Shown here piece by piece: positions 33,601 to 40,480 of a stretch of 64,000 nt of DNA. Numbering within the stretch: position 1 is the first letter of the stretch; each line of letters begins with the position of its first letter. A program made the position numbers and the translations under genes. Below the pieces are notes generated by a model, which was given only the letters and a program-made list of their open reading frames with translations, was not told the origin of the DNA and searched no databases. This stretch comes from Gp6-AA40 sp036802945 (GTDB lineage: Bacteria > Acidobacteriota > Vicinamibacteria > Vicinamibacterales > UBA2999). The DNA lies in NCBI GenBank assembly GCA_036802945.1, contig DAIRVG010000012.1, positions 1 through 64,000 of the forward strand. The letters run 5' to 3'.

Positions 33601-33971
33601 CAGGCGTGGACAACGCGCTGAACGGCCAGGCCAACCAGCGTCCGAACGAGATCATGGACGATGTGTACCTGAAGAGCGGGTATCGTTGGCTGAACCCGGC
33701 GGCGTTCCAGGCTCCCGCGGCGGGAACGTTCGGCGATCACAAGAACAATAGTCTCGTCGGACCGAGACGGTTCAACGTCGATATGGGGCTTACGCGGTCG
33801 TTCCGTATCGGCGGCGAGCGGCAGATCCAGTTCCGGGCCGAAGCGTTCAACGTGCTCAATCGGGTGAACCTGAGCAACCCGGTCTCGGCGTTGAACAGCC
33901 CGAACTTCGGATTGATTTCGTTGGCGAGCGATCCGCGCATCATCCAGCTCGCGCTGAAGTACACGTTCTAG
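30696..33971 (+). CDS. TonB-dependent receptor with CarboxypepD_reg domain, receptor 1
   Basis: Start ATG 30696 after ACGGAGG, 1091 residues. Signal peptide to ~residue 25 (SSTAIRAQ). Residues ~30-115 are a carboxypeptidase-regulatory domain (QIDGTVKDGGGLALPGVTIT ... FRTYVQTGLVLEV). Then comes a plug (VETRNPGIGQVITNQQVVEL, MTYILDGGTHNDPFNNLNLP, QEFKVETSALPAQYG). The remainder is an outer-membrane beta-barrel with typical acidobacterial Oar-like segments (AAVNAVTKSGTNVLHGDVFE, QDAWKVASNLTLNVGVRWDP, PPYADQWNVSVQQQL, RAEAFNVLNRVNL) and a C-terminal aromatic (ALKYTF) for BAM recognition. It imports or binds a large ligand. Its placement between two copies of the secreted A-D cassette suggests a shared substrate. 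Confidence 0.92.
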   Translation: MRYRVVSVVIHCSMILLLSSTAIRAQSVSTAQIDGTVKDGGGLALPGVTITVTQTDTSLTRTAITNETGSYTLTNLPVGPYRLEAALQGFRTYVQTGLVLEVNSNPTLNVTLQLGQIAETITVQGTAALVETRNPGIGQVITNQQVVELPLNGRQLTELIFQAGLATGGKGTGDAPGANALNTGVRSYPNTTISVAGGLSNGMTYILDGGTHNDPFNNLNLPLPFPDAMQEFKVETSALPAQYGHHSAAAVNAVTKSGTNVLHGDVFEFMRDDSLNATNAFAAIGPNGKRRSDGLHRDQFGGTLGGPVIQGKLFFFGGYQGTRVNVTPTSFFQFVPTTAMLAGDFSAITSPACNAGRTIPLRAPFVNSRVASTEFSPAALNLAAKLPKPSNECGQSFFDRKTESSEHMAIGRLDYQWSNTHSILGRYQLARLTSKPDNDPNNVLAYANGPIDDTVHSFVLGDTYLLGPNTVNSFRVTTNSSDISKGYVPFFDAKSLGVRNIATPLPGFTAFTVSGGFSLGPTGAKPSTIITKTFQLVDDISLVRGAHQIGLGANFIRASLASTSYGSAAGNFAFTGVNTGLGLADFLLGRPATFTQGQVYGPGGVMNYIGMYVQDAWKVASNLTLNVGVRWDPYLPYTSDQRHFNHFSLEQFRAGVRSTVYRNAPVGVMFEGDPGYPGHAVSKNYFASFAPRLAGVWDPRGDGRMTMRAAYGRFYDLPHIWNFLGFDRGTPFGTELVSTNGTFDDPWVNTPGGNPFPIVARPDMTFPLYGGFVSFPLDMKPPYADQWNVSVQQQLGAAWMVSANYLTSRGHRLPIGDQLNPAVYSAGATTATTNQRRQLSVENPDQGRFYGTITGVKPIGTSAYKGLMLSLQRRSLNGLFVSGNWTLSKCVSDIVNYEPSVAGIELVKPGDPAYDRGSCGSTDQRHVVNLSTVYQVPGVSDGFIGMLTSDWQVSGIVSARSGTHFAATTGVDNALNGQANQRPNEIMDDVYLKSGYRWLNPAAFQAPAAGTFGDHKNNSLVGPRRFNVDMGLTRSFRIGGERQIQFRAEAFNVLNRVNLSNPVSALNSPNFGLISLASDPRIIQLALKYTF

Positions 33972-33974
33972 GGG

Positions 33975-34156
33975 AAGGCGGACCTNNNNNNNNNNNNNNN
34001 NNNNNNNNNNNNNNNNNNNNNNNNNNNNNNNNNNNNNNNNNNNNNNNNNNNNNNNNNNNNNNNNNNNNNNNNNNNNNNNNNNNNNAGGCGGACCTTCAGG
34101 TCCGCCTGGGAAGAGGACGTCGTGGTCGTAGAGGCCGACCTTCAGGTCGGCCTGGG
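33975..34156. repeat. P1 palindromes flanking and spanning a scaffold gap
   Basis: aaggcggacct ends at the gap (33985). After it aggcggaccttcaggtccgc (from 34086) and then a variant with compensatory changes, aggccgaccttcaggtcggc (34131-34150). The variant keeps base pairing in both arms (cc/gg instead of cg/cg), which indicates selection for, or origin by, palindromic structure. The array starts 4 bp after the TonB stop. Confidence 0.8.
33986..34085. other. Scaffold gap (100 N) inside P1 repeat cluster
   Basis: Placeholder gap beginning in the middle of a palindromic repeat and ending in another, so the assembly probably broke on the repeats. Confidence 0.95.
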
Positions 34157-34164
34157 AGTACGCG

Positions 34165-35043
34165 GTGCAAAGAATCTTTTTGCTGGTGCTGTTAGTCACG
34201 CTCACGACCCTCCCAGCGTTTGCCCAGGTGGACCTCACCGGTCTGTGGCGTCCTCTCGCCCGCAACGAGGACGGAAGCGGGTTGGATGGCGACTACGCCG
34301 GGCTTCCGCTCAGTGCAGCGGGACGACTGAGAGCGCAGAGCTGGACGCCGGAGAACTTCGACGTCCCCGAGTGGGTCTGTCGGCCCCACGCGTGGGACTT
34401 CTCGGTGGAAGCAGGCGCCGCGCAGCTCCGTCTTTCGGCGGACATCGACGACCCCACGCAGCAGCTCACCGCGATTCACGGGCGTCTCTCGATGCGGGAG
34501 CAGGAGACGACGATCTACATGGACGGACGGCCCCGCCCTCCTGATTACGTCCTTCATAGCTGGAGCGGCTTCTCCACCGGAGAGTGGGACGGCAATGTGC
34601 TCGTCCAGACCGCCACTCACCTCAAGGAGGCATACATTCGACGGTGGGGGCCGATGCGAAGCGACGATGCGACGGTGCGTACCCGCTACAAGCGGATCGG
34701 CGATTACTTGCGCGCCACGGTGATCATTTACGACCCCGTCTACCTGGCCGAGCCCTACATCCGGACGTCGCTGTTCTGGGTGCGTGACCCCAACCTCGTG
34801 CTGCCGCCGTATCCCTGCGAAGAGGCGACGGAAACCGTCATCGAACGAGGCACGGTCCCGCACTACCTGCCTGGAAAAAGCCGGTTGCCCGGACAGAATC
34901 CGAACGAGACGGATCAATTCGGGACGCCCTACGAGGCGAGGCTCGGGGGGCCTGAAACGATGTATCCCGAGTACATCAAGAAGATGCAACCGTTCCCGCG
35001 CCCGGTGGCCAAGGCGGCGGGAGCCGCGGAGCGCGGGCAATGA
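34165..35043 (+). CDS. Cassette protein A, copy 2
   Basis: 292 residues starting at GTG 34165. The only ribosome-binding-like stretch (GGGAG) is contributed by the edge of the preceding palindromic repeat. Signal peptide (M)QRIFLLVLLVTLTTLPAFAQ. It is colinear with copy 1: DLTGLWRPLARNEDGSG, TTIYMDGRPRPPDYVLHSWS-GFSTGEWDGNVLVQTATHLK, IYDPVYLAEPYIRT, PCEEATETVIERGTVPHYLP, TPYEARLGGPETMYPEYIKK. Copies 1 and 2 are clearly close paralogues by eye. The stop overlaps the following B2 start (ATGA) exactly as in cassette 1. Function unknown. Confidence 0.82.
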   Translation: MQRIFLLVLLVTLTTLPAFAQVDLTGLWRPLARNEDGSGLDGDYAGLPLSAAGRLRAQSWTPENFDVPEWVCRPHAWDFSVEAGAAQLRLSADIDDPTQQLTAIHGRLSMREQETTIYMDGRPRPPDYVLHSWSGFSTGEWDGNVLVQTATHLKEAYIRRWGPMRSDDATVRTRYKRIGDYLRATVIIYDPVYLAEPYIRTSLFWVRDPNLVLPPYPCEEATETVIERGTVPHYLPGKSRLPGQNPNETDQFGTPYEARLGGPETMYPEYIKKMQPFPRPVAKAAGAAERGQ

Positions 35044-36077
35044 ATCGCCGACTGATCCTTGCGTCGATATCGGCGGTCGCGGTGCTTGCCCTGCCTGGCT
35101 CCGTCGAACGCGTCCACACGCAGGCCGGTCAGGGCGCGGGCGTTCGGCCCGCCTGGGCCTGGAAGCCGGCGATGCCTGCCGGCAATGACGGGCAGGTTCA
35201 CGTCCTGCCGGTCCGAGGCAGGGTGTACATGCTGGTCGGGGCGGGTGGCAACATCACCGTGCAGGCGGGCGATGACGGCGTGCTGATCGTGGATGCGGGC
35301 GTCGCCTCGATGAGCGACAAGGTGCTGGCCGCCATTCGGACAATCTCCCGCGGGCCGCTCAGATACATCGTCAACACGGGCGAACGCGAGGAGTTCACGG
35401 GAGGCAACGAAAAGCTCGCGGCAGCGGGCAGTACGATTCGTTTTCGTGTCGCCACCGACCCACGCGTCTCGGATGGTTTGGCAAAGGACCGGGCTTCCGT
35501 GATCTCGTATGTCACCGTCTTCCAGAGGATGTCTGCGCCGACGGGAAAGGTGGCGCCGCGCGTGGAAGAGGCGTGGCCGGACAACACGTACTCGACGCCA
35601 CAGAAAAAGCTCTACTTCAACGATGAACGCGTGCTGATCGTGCACGAGCCGTCGGGAACGGACGGCAATAGCATCGTCCACTTTCGCACCGACGACGTCG
35701 TCAGCGTCGGAGACCTGGTGGACCTTACGAGCTACCCGTTCTTTGACGCCAATGCGGGCGGAAGCATTCAGGCGATCGTGGAAGGCCTCAATCACCTGAT
35801 TGACATCACGGTGCCCAACAGGAAGTCGGAAGCCGGCACGCTGGTGATCCCCGGTCACGGACGACTGGCCGATCAACCTGACGTCGCCTACTACCGCGAG
35901 ATGGTCGTCATCATTCGTGATCGGATCCAGGACGGGATCAAACGTGGTCTGACCCTCCAGCAGGTAAAGGCTGAGAGGCCCACGAGCGACTACGACCCGC
36001 GCTTCGGCAAAAACACCGGAGCCTGGACCACGGACATGTTCGTCGAAGCGGTCTATCGAAGCCTCGGAGGGAAGTAG
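35040..36077 (+). CDS. Cassette protein B, copy 2: MBL-fold protein, zinc site lost
   Basis: 345 residues, signal peptide MNRRLILASISAVAVLALPG. Same fold and order as B1: VYMLVGAGGNITVQAGDDGV, IVDAGVASMSDKVLAAIRTI. The HxHxDH position reads G114-E-R-E-E-F119 (NTGEREEFTGGNE), so none of the four usual ligands remains there. The downstream positions are also lost (YVTVFQRM, SGTDGNS), with only VGDLVDLT and VIPGHGRLAD conserved. This is the most degenerate of the three copies and can hardly be a zinc hydrolase. It ends AWTTDMFVEAVYRSLGGK, as in B1. Two bases separate it from C2. Confidence 0.82.
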   Translation: MNRRLILASISAVAVLALPGSVERVHTQAGQGAGVRPAWAWKPAMPAGNDGQVHVLPVRGRVYMLVGAGGNITVQAGDDGVLIVDAGVASMSDKVLAAIRTISRGPLRYIVNTGEREEFTGGNEKLAAAGSTIRFRVATDPRVSDGLAKDRASVISYVTVFQRMSAPTGKVAPRVEEAWPDNTYSTPQKKLYFNDERVLIVHEPSGTDGNSIVHFRTDDVVSVGDLVDLTSYPFFDANAGGSIQAIVEGLNHLIDITVPNRKSEAGTLVIPGHGRLADQPDVAYYREMVVIIRDRIQDGIKRGLTLQQVKAERPTSDYDPRFGKNTGAWTTDMFVEAVYRSLGGK

Positions 36078-36079
36078 GC

Positions 36080-36475
36080 ATGATACGCAAGGGACTCATA
36101 TTGTTCGCGAGCCTCGTCTTCCTCGCCGGCGCTGGACGGGCGGTCGCGCATCACTCGTTCACGGCGGCCTACGAGCCCGGAAAGCGGGTGGAGATCCAGG
36201 GTGTCGTCAAAGAGTTCGTGTGGCGGAACCCCCACTCATACGTGCGGCTCGAAATCACGGACAAGTCGGGGAAGATGGAGGTGTGGACCCTCGAGTGGGG
36301 TTCGAGCACCCAGTTGTCGGCCGCGAAGTATCCCGTGACCCGGACGACGCTCAAGTTTGGCGACCACATCATCGCGACAGGCGAACCAGGGCGCGATCCT
36401 GAAGCCCGGCGAGTTCGTATCTTCTCGATCAAGCGCCCAGTCGACGGCTGGGAGTGGCAAGGGGTCGTCGAGTGA
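36080..36475 (+). CDS. Cassette protein C, copy 2: DUF6152
   Basis: 131 residues, GGAGGGAAG upstream of the ATG. Signal peptide MIRKGLILFASLVFLAGAGR then AVA, mature start HHSFTAAYEPGKRVEIQGVV. Conserved segments WRNPHSYVRLEI, WTLEWGSSTQL, LKFGDHIIATGEPGRD and DGWEW match copy 1 throughout. One insertion relative to copy 1 lies in AAKYPVTRTT. The stop TGA overlaps a GTG start for D2 (GTGA). A small periplasmic protein of unknown function. Confidence 0.88.
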   Translation: MIRKGLILFASLVFLAGAGRAVAHHSFTAAYEPGKRVEIQGVVKEFVWRNPHSYVRLEITDKSGKMEVWTLEWGSSTQLSAAKYPVTRTTLKFGDHIIATGEPGRDPEARRVRIFSIKRPVDGWEWQGVVE

Positions 36476-37227
36476 GGGTCTGTCTGGCTGCGCTCGCGTT
36501 GTGCGCGGCCATCGCCGTGCCGATGGTTGCCCGCGCCCAGGGACCCGGGCGCGGCGCGGGTCCAGCCGCAACCGGGCGCGCTGCGGCGCTGAAAGACCTG
36601 ACTGGGTACTGGGTCTCGGTGGTGGCCGAGCACTGGCATTTGCGGATGCTGGTCCCCCCCAAGGGCAACTTCGAAATGCTGCCGCTCAACGCCGAGGCGC
36701 GCCGTGTCGCGAACACCTGGGACCCGGCCAAAGAGAGCGAGCCGTGCAAGTCGTACGGCGCGGCCGCAATCATGCGCGTGCCGGGGCGATTGCACATTCA
36801 ATGGGCCGACGACAACACGTTGCGGATCGATACTGACTCCGGCACCCAGACCCGCCTGTTTCATTTCGGCGGCACGACGCCAGCCGCCCAACCTCCGCAA
36901 TGGCAGGGGTACTCCGTCGCAGCGTGGGAGCGTGCGGCGCGAGGCGGCGGCGAGGGCGGTGCTGCAGGTGACTTGAAGGTCACGACGACGCGCATGCGCG
37001 CGGGCTACTTGCGGAAGAACGGCGTGCCCTACAGCGAGAACACGTCATTCGAAGAATACTTCGACATGTTTTCAGAGCCGAACGGCGATACGTGGCTCGT
37101 GGTCGATAGTATTGTCAGGGATTCGCAGTACTTGACGCAGCCATACATCACGAGCGTCGCGTTCAAGAAGCTTCCAAACGCATCAGGCTGGGATCCGACG
37201 CCTTGCCGGGCCGACCAGCCGCGGTAA
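36472..37227 (+). CDS. Cassette protein D, copy 2
   Basis: I choose GTG 36472, overlapping the C2 stop as GTGA, which gives 251 residues and a clean signal peptide ((M)RVCLAALALCAAIAVPMVAR then AQ). An in-frame GTG at 36454 would only add residues inside the C2 gene. It is colinear with D1: KDLTGYWVSVVAEHWHLRML, RSYG-type KSYGAAAIMRVPGRLHIQWA, DDNTLRIDTDSGTQTRLFHF, RAGYLRKNGVPYSENTSFEE, GDTWLVVDSIVRDSQYL and the identical end WDPTPCRADQPR. The stop is followed directly by a cccaaat word repeat. Function unknown. Confidence 0.8.
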   Translation: MRVCLAALALCAAIAVPMVARAQGPGRGAGPAATGRAAALKDLTGYWVSVVAEHWHLRMLVPPKGNFEMLPLNAEARRVANTWDPAKESEPCKSYGAAAIMRVPGRLHIQWADDNTLRIDTDSGTQTRLFHFGGTTPAAQPPQWQGYSVAAWERAARGGGEGGAAGDLKVTTTRMRAGYLRKNGVPYSENTSFEEYFDMFSEPNGDTWLVVDSIVRDSQYLTQPYITSVAFKKLPNASGWDPTPCRADQPR

Positions 37228-37345
37228 ATCCCAAAACCCAAATCCCAAATCCCAAGACCAATCAACCACGAAGGTCACCAAAAAAACCATCTCTTGTTTT
37301 TCGTGTCCTTCGAGATTCTCGTGTTCTTCGTGGTTGAAAGTTTTG
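37228..37345. repeat. Two word-repeat families after D2
   Basis: aaatcccaaaacccaaatcc continuing (37228-37257) directly after the stop, then aaccacgaaggtcacc ... cttcgtggttgaaag (37264-37340) as an imperfect inverted repeat of the cttcgtg family, running up to the gap. Confidence 0.8.
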
Positions 37346-37358
37346 ATTTGGAGCTTGG

Positions 37359-37458
37359 NNNNNNNNNNNNNNNNNNNNNNNNNNNNNNNNNNNNNNNNNN
37401 NNNNNNNNNNNNNNNNNNNNNNNNNNNNNNNNNNNNNNNNNNNNNNNNNNNNNNNNNN
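37359..37458. other. Scaffold gap (100 N)
   Basis: Placeholder gap between the word repeats and the 3' end of A' copy 2. In cassette 1 a YbhB gene occupies the equivalent position, so a second YbhB copy could be hidden here. Confidence 0.9.
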
Positions 37459-37459
37459 T

Positions 37460-38455
37460 TTACTTAGCGTCCCGGCGAGGTGGCCCGAGGTCACCAAGGC
37501 CACCATCATTGCACGTGAGGCCCGGCGCCGCTCCTGGCAGGCCCTGACGCTCGATCCATCCACAGCAGTACCGCCCGCAAGACGCGGGGGGCGTGTAGAC
37601 ACCCTTGATCGTCTTCCGATACTCCGGATACAGCGCCTCCGCGTACCCCATCGCCGCCTCCTTCGGGAGGTTGTACGTGCGGATCATGAAGTCCGCTTCC
37701 GGATTCTTGCCCGGCAGGTAGTGCGGAACGATGCCGGTATCCTGGAGCCGCGGAATCTCGTTGGCGGTGTTGCAGTTTTCCTCGACGTATTGGTTTGCGT
37801 TCGCGCGCGGATTCAATTGCCACACGCGGCTCACGACGTGCGGCTCGGTGAGATAAATGGGATCTTCCTGGATGGTGACGATCGTCAGCAGATCTCCATG
37901 CCGCGTGATGTGGGCCGTGATCGTCGACCGATCGCTGCCCGGGATACCGTTGCCTCGTCTGATCCAGGCGGTCTTCATGTGGGTTGTGCGCGCCGTCAGC
38001 GTGTCCCCTTCCCATTTACCGGTTGTGAAGCCGGCGGCGGACGATAGGGCATTGGGAGACGGTTCAGGACGCCCGTCCATCCAGATCGTCACCGTGCCCC
38101 TCAAGTAATCGCCGCCAAGCTTCCACGCAATGACATTGCCGATTTCGTCCACGTCGCGCCATATCGAAATCCCCCGCGGCCTGTACATCTGTACCCAGGG
38201 TGCCTGCGCGAGGCACTGGCGCTCCATCGTCGATGGGAGGTTTGAGGTGTACAGAAGGGCCTTGGCGCGCGCCTCGTCGTTGAGAGGCATTCCCGTGAAA
38301 TCGCCAAGGTCCGAGCCAGGGCCGCGCTCCATGTAGTCCTCGTACAGGATCGGGGCGTACGATCCGCTGAGCTCGATCTGGGCGAACGCGGGACCGCTCC
38401 CCAACAGCAGGACACCGACGAGCATGACAATCCGCGTGAGGACGATCCCGTTCAT
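37460..38455 (-). CDS. Cassette-associated protein A', copy 2
   Basis: 331 residues from ATG 38455 (an 84-residue in-frame upstream extension crosses word repeats and is not credible). Signal peptide MNGIVLTRIVMLVGVLLLGS then GPAFAQ. It is very similar to A' copy 1 over its whole length: YEDYMERGPGSDLGDFTGMP, NLPSTMERQCLAQAPWVQMY, TIWMDGRPEPSPNALSSA, GFTTGKWEGDTLTARTTHMK, VPHYLPGKNPEADFMIRTYN and the Cys tail CGRYCCGWIERQGLPGAAPG then LTC. It ends GPPRRDAK just after the gap, which suggests copy 1 also ends within its gap. Function unknown. Confidence 0.82.
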   Translation of the reverse strand: MNGIVLTRIVMLVGVLLLGSGPAFAQIELSGSYAPILYEDYMERGPGSDLGDFTGMPLNDEARAKALLYTSNLPSTMERQCLAQAPWVQMYRPRGISIWRDVDEIGNVIAWKLGGDYLRGTVTIWMDGRPEPSPNALSSAAGFTTGKWEGDTLTARTTHMKTAWIRRGNGIPGSDRSTITAHITRHGDLLTIVTIQEDPIYLTEPHVVSRVWQLNPRANANQYVEENCNTANEIPRLQDTGIVPHYLPGKNPEADFMIRTYNLPKEAAMGYAEALYPEYRKTIKGVYTPPASCGRYCCGWIERQGLPGAAPGLTCNDGGLGDLGPPRRDAK

Positions 38456-38489
38456 GAAGAGGGCTCCACGTGAAACGCTACACCGCTTT

Positions 38490-38565
38490 TCACTTCCACG
38501 TAGCCACGGAGTCACGGAGAAATCGTTTGAAAATAATCTCCGTGCCTCTGTGTCTCCGTGGCCCG
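38490..38565. repeat. Word-repeat palindrome (gccacggagtcacggag / ctccgtgcctctgtg)
   Basis: gccacggagtcacggagaaa is answered by ctccgtgcctctgtgtctcc, an imperfect inverted repeat between A'2 (upstream side) and the D3 stop (18 bp away). Related to 9183-9233. Confidence 0.75.
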
Positions 38566-38582
38566 TCGAACTGAAAATCGCA

Positions 38583-39383
38583 TTAGAATTTCGCGTCGCA
38601 GGGTGAGGGATCCCACTTGCTGCCGTTGGGTTCTTTCTTGAAGTGGATGGCCGTGACCCACGGAGCCTGAAGATAGACAGGGTCCTCCACGATATTGGTA
38701 TCGACAATGTACTGGTCGCCGTTCGCCTCGATGTGGAGGTCCCAGTACTCCGTGAAGACCGTGCTGGCGCTGTAAGGGACGCCGTTCTTTCGCAGGTAGC
38801 CCGGTCGCAACTGCGTGGTCACCGACTTCATCGATCCGCGCCGCGCCGTGCCCCGTCCGCGACCTCCGCCCCCCATGATCCACTCGGCGGTCGACACGCC
38901 TTGCCACGTCTTTGCGCCCTGCGCCGACGACGTGCCGCCAAATCGGAACAGGCGGGTCTGCGTGCCGTAGTCGCTTTCCAGCTTGAGCGTGTTGTCGTCC
39001 TGCCACGTGATGTGCAATCGGGTGGGGCCGCGCATCAGGCCCGGCGCTCCGTACGCCCGGCATTGCTCACCGGCGGCGGTGTCCTTCGCGGGATCCCAGG
39101 CTTCGGCAACGCGCTGGCCCTCGCGGCTCATCGGAATGCTTGGAAAGTCGCCTTTGGCGGGGGTGATCATCCGCCAGCGCCAGTCTTCCGAGATGATCGC
39201 CACCCAGTAGCCCGTGGGATCGAACGGCGCCGCCGCTTTCGGAGTGGCGCCGGCGGGCGCTTGCGCGCCACGACCTTGGGCGCGAACGTCTACCGACAGC
39301 CCCAAGTGCAGCACAACCGCCGCCGCGAGGAGCACCGCCGCCCAGGCACCTTGGGAGTTGGGACTCGGGAGTTGGGAGTTCAC
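38583..39383 (-). CDS. Cassette protein D, copy 3
   Basis: 266 residues from GTG 39383, which overlaps the B3 stop as GTGA. The N-terminus NSQLPSPNSQGAWAA is encoded by an actccca word repeat fused in frame to the hydrophobic signal (VLLAAAVVLHLGLSVDVRAQ). Body: PTGYWVAIISEDWRWRMITP, CRAYGAPGLMRGPTRLHITW, DDNTLKLESDYGTQTRLFRF, RPGYLRKNGVPYSASTVFTE, GDQYIVDTNIVEDPVYLQAP and KWDPSPC. It is colinear with D1/D2 but more diverged, so the third cassette is the older or faster-changing one. Function unknown. Confidence 0.8.
   Translation of the reverse strand: MNSQLPSPNSQGAWAAVLLAAAVVLHLGLSVDVRAQGRGAQAPAGATPKAAAPFDPTGYWVAIISEDWRWRMITPAKGDFPSIPMSREGQRVAEAWDPAKDTAAGEQCRAYGAPGLMRGPTRLHITWQDDNTLKLESDYGTQTRLFRFGGTSSAQGAKTWQGVSTAEWIMGGGGRGRGTARRGSMKSVTTQLRPGYLRKNGVPYSASTVFTEYWDLHIEANGDQYIVDTNIVEDPVYLQAPWVTAIHFKKEPNGSKWDPSPCDAKF
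39345..39382. repeat. Word repeat (actccca/actcggg) within D3 signal-peptide codons
   Basis: ccttgggagttgggactcgg then gagttgggagttcac on the plus strand. On the coding strand it is gaactcccaactcccgagtc continuing cccaactcccaagg, encoding NSQLPSPNSQG at the start of D3. Confidence 0.8.
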
Positions 39384-40390
39384 GATTTTCCAGCGGGCTT
39401 TTTCAGGCCGTTGTAGATCGCCTCGACGAACATGTCCGTCGTCCATGGCCCGGAATCAGCGCCGTACCTCCGCCGGTATCCCTGCGTAGGGTTGGCAGCT
39501 TTCACCTGCTCCAGCGTCATGCCCCTGGTGATCATGTCCTGGATGATGTCCTTGATGACCGTGACCATGTCGCGGTATTCGACGAGCTCGCCGTAATCGG
39601 ACACGCGGCCGTGCCCGGGCACCAGCAACGTGCGGCCCGGTTTCAAGACCAGCGGCATCGCCGGGACGGTCAGGTCCAGCAGGTGGTTGAGCGCGTCGAG
39701 CTCTCCTTGAATGCTGCCGCCCCTCGCCGGGTCGATGACCGGAAATTGCCGAAGGTCGATCACGTCGCCGGTCACGATCACGTCGGCCCGGCGGAAGTGC
39801 ACCATCGTATCGCCATCGGTGTGCGCGCCAAGCTGGCGGATCACCTGGATGGCGTCATCGTTGATGTACATCGACCGCAGCTTCGAGGTGAAGGTTTCGT
39901 TCGGCCACATGTCCACCGGAAACGGCGTCTCATTACCCTTCGGCGTGCTCATTCGCTGCAGCACGTTTTCGTGCGCGAGCACGGTCGCGTGTTCCTCGTC
40001 GCTGAATGAGTCGGGGTTGATCGCGATGCCGGCCGAGCCAACCTTATCGTTGCCACCGACATGGTCGGCGTCCGCGCTGGTGTTGATGATCATGCGGATC
40101 GGCTGCTTCGTGATCGCCCTGACCGCCGCCAGGAGGTTGTCCGCCATCGCCGTTGCGCCGCTGTCGACGAGGATGACACCGTCCTCTCCGACGTGGACCG
40201 CGACATTGCTCCCGGCGCCAAAAATGACGAAGACGTTCGGCCGAATCTGAATGGTTTCGAGGGCCGCGGTGGTGGAGGCGGATTGTTGCTGAGCGAGAAG
40301 GCTGTGCGCCCGCTGGCCTCCTTCAAGAACGAGAACCAGCGCGATCAGCCACGGCAGGGCCGTCCTGACGCGCGTCGATGGCGCGGTCAT
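39380..40390 (-). CDS. Cassette protein B, copy 3: MBL-fold protein with partly retained zinc ligands
   Basis: 336 residues from ATG 40390 (an upstream in-frame ATG at 40411 lies inside the promoter block). Signal sequence TALPWLIALVLVLEGGQRAH. The HxHxDH position reads S105-A-D-A-D-H110 (NTSADADHVGGND). Unlike B1/B2 it retains the next two histidine segments (VLAHENVLQRM and GAHTDGDTMVHF) as well as VTGDVIDLRQF and LVPGHGRVSD. So a site with Asp replacing two His ligands might still hold metal. It ends PWTTDMFVEAIYNGLKKPAG. Divergent from C3 and followed by D3 through GTGA. Confidence 0.83.
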   Translation of the reverse strand: MTAPSTRVRTALPWLIALVLVLEGGQRAHSLLAQQQSASTTAALETIQIRPNVFVIFGAGSNVAVHVGEDGVILVDSGATAMADNLLAAVRAITKQPIRMIINTSADADHVGGNDKVGSAGIAINPDSFSDEEHATVLAHENVLQRMSTPKGNETPFPVDMWPNETFTSKLRSMYINDDAIQVIRQLGAHTDGDTMVHFRRADVIVTGDVIDLRQFPVIDPARGGSIQGELDALNHLLDLTVPAMPLVLKPGRTLLVPGHGRVSDYGELVEYRDMVTVIKDIIQDMITRGMTLEQVKAANPTQGYRRRYGADSGPWTTDMFVEAIYNGLKKPAGKS

Positions 40391-40394
40391 AATC

Positions 40395-40461
40395 GCGAGA
40401 GCATATATCACTATTGGCGCCTGCCGAGCAACGCTCGAGGGTGTGCTATATTTCGCGCGCC
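40395..40461. promoter_or_regulatory. Divergent promoter block, copy 2 (B3 / C3)
   Basis: gcgagagcatatatcact (40395-40412) and gtgctatatttcgcgcgcc (40443-40461) with a 30-bp spacer. Compared with 30593-30651 the left block differs at 1 of 18 positions and the right at 1 of 19, while the spacer differs in sequence and is exactly 10 bp longer. The predicted -10 TGcTATATT lies ~29 bp before the C3 start codon. The opposite TGaTATATG would start B3 transcription only a few bases before its ATG, i.e. almost leaderless. Confidence 0.6.
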
Positions 40462-40480
40462 TGTTCGGGGAGGACTATCT

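Noticed and set aside
31995..34265. Long minus-strand frame opposite receptor 1
   Set aside because: It is antisense to a clear TonB receptor, crosses a scaffold gap, and its Arg/His/Val-rich composition is what GC-rich antisense frames give.
36454..36471. Upstream GTG start for D2
   Set aside because: It would lie inside the C2 coding sequence and spoil the signal peptide; GTGA overlap at 36472 matches the other cassette junctions.
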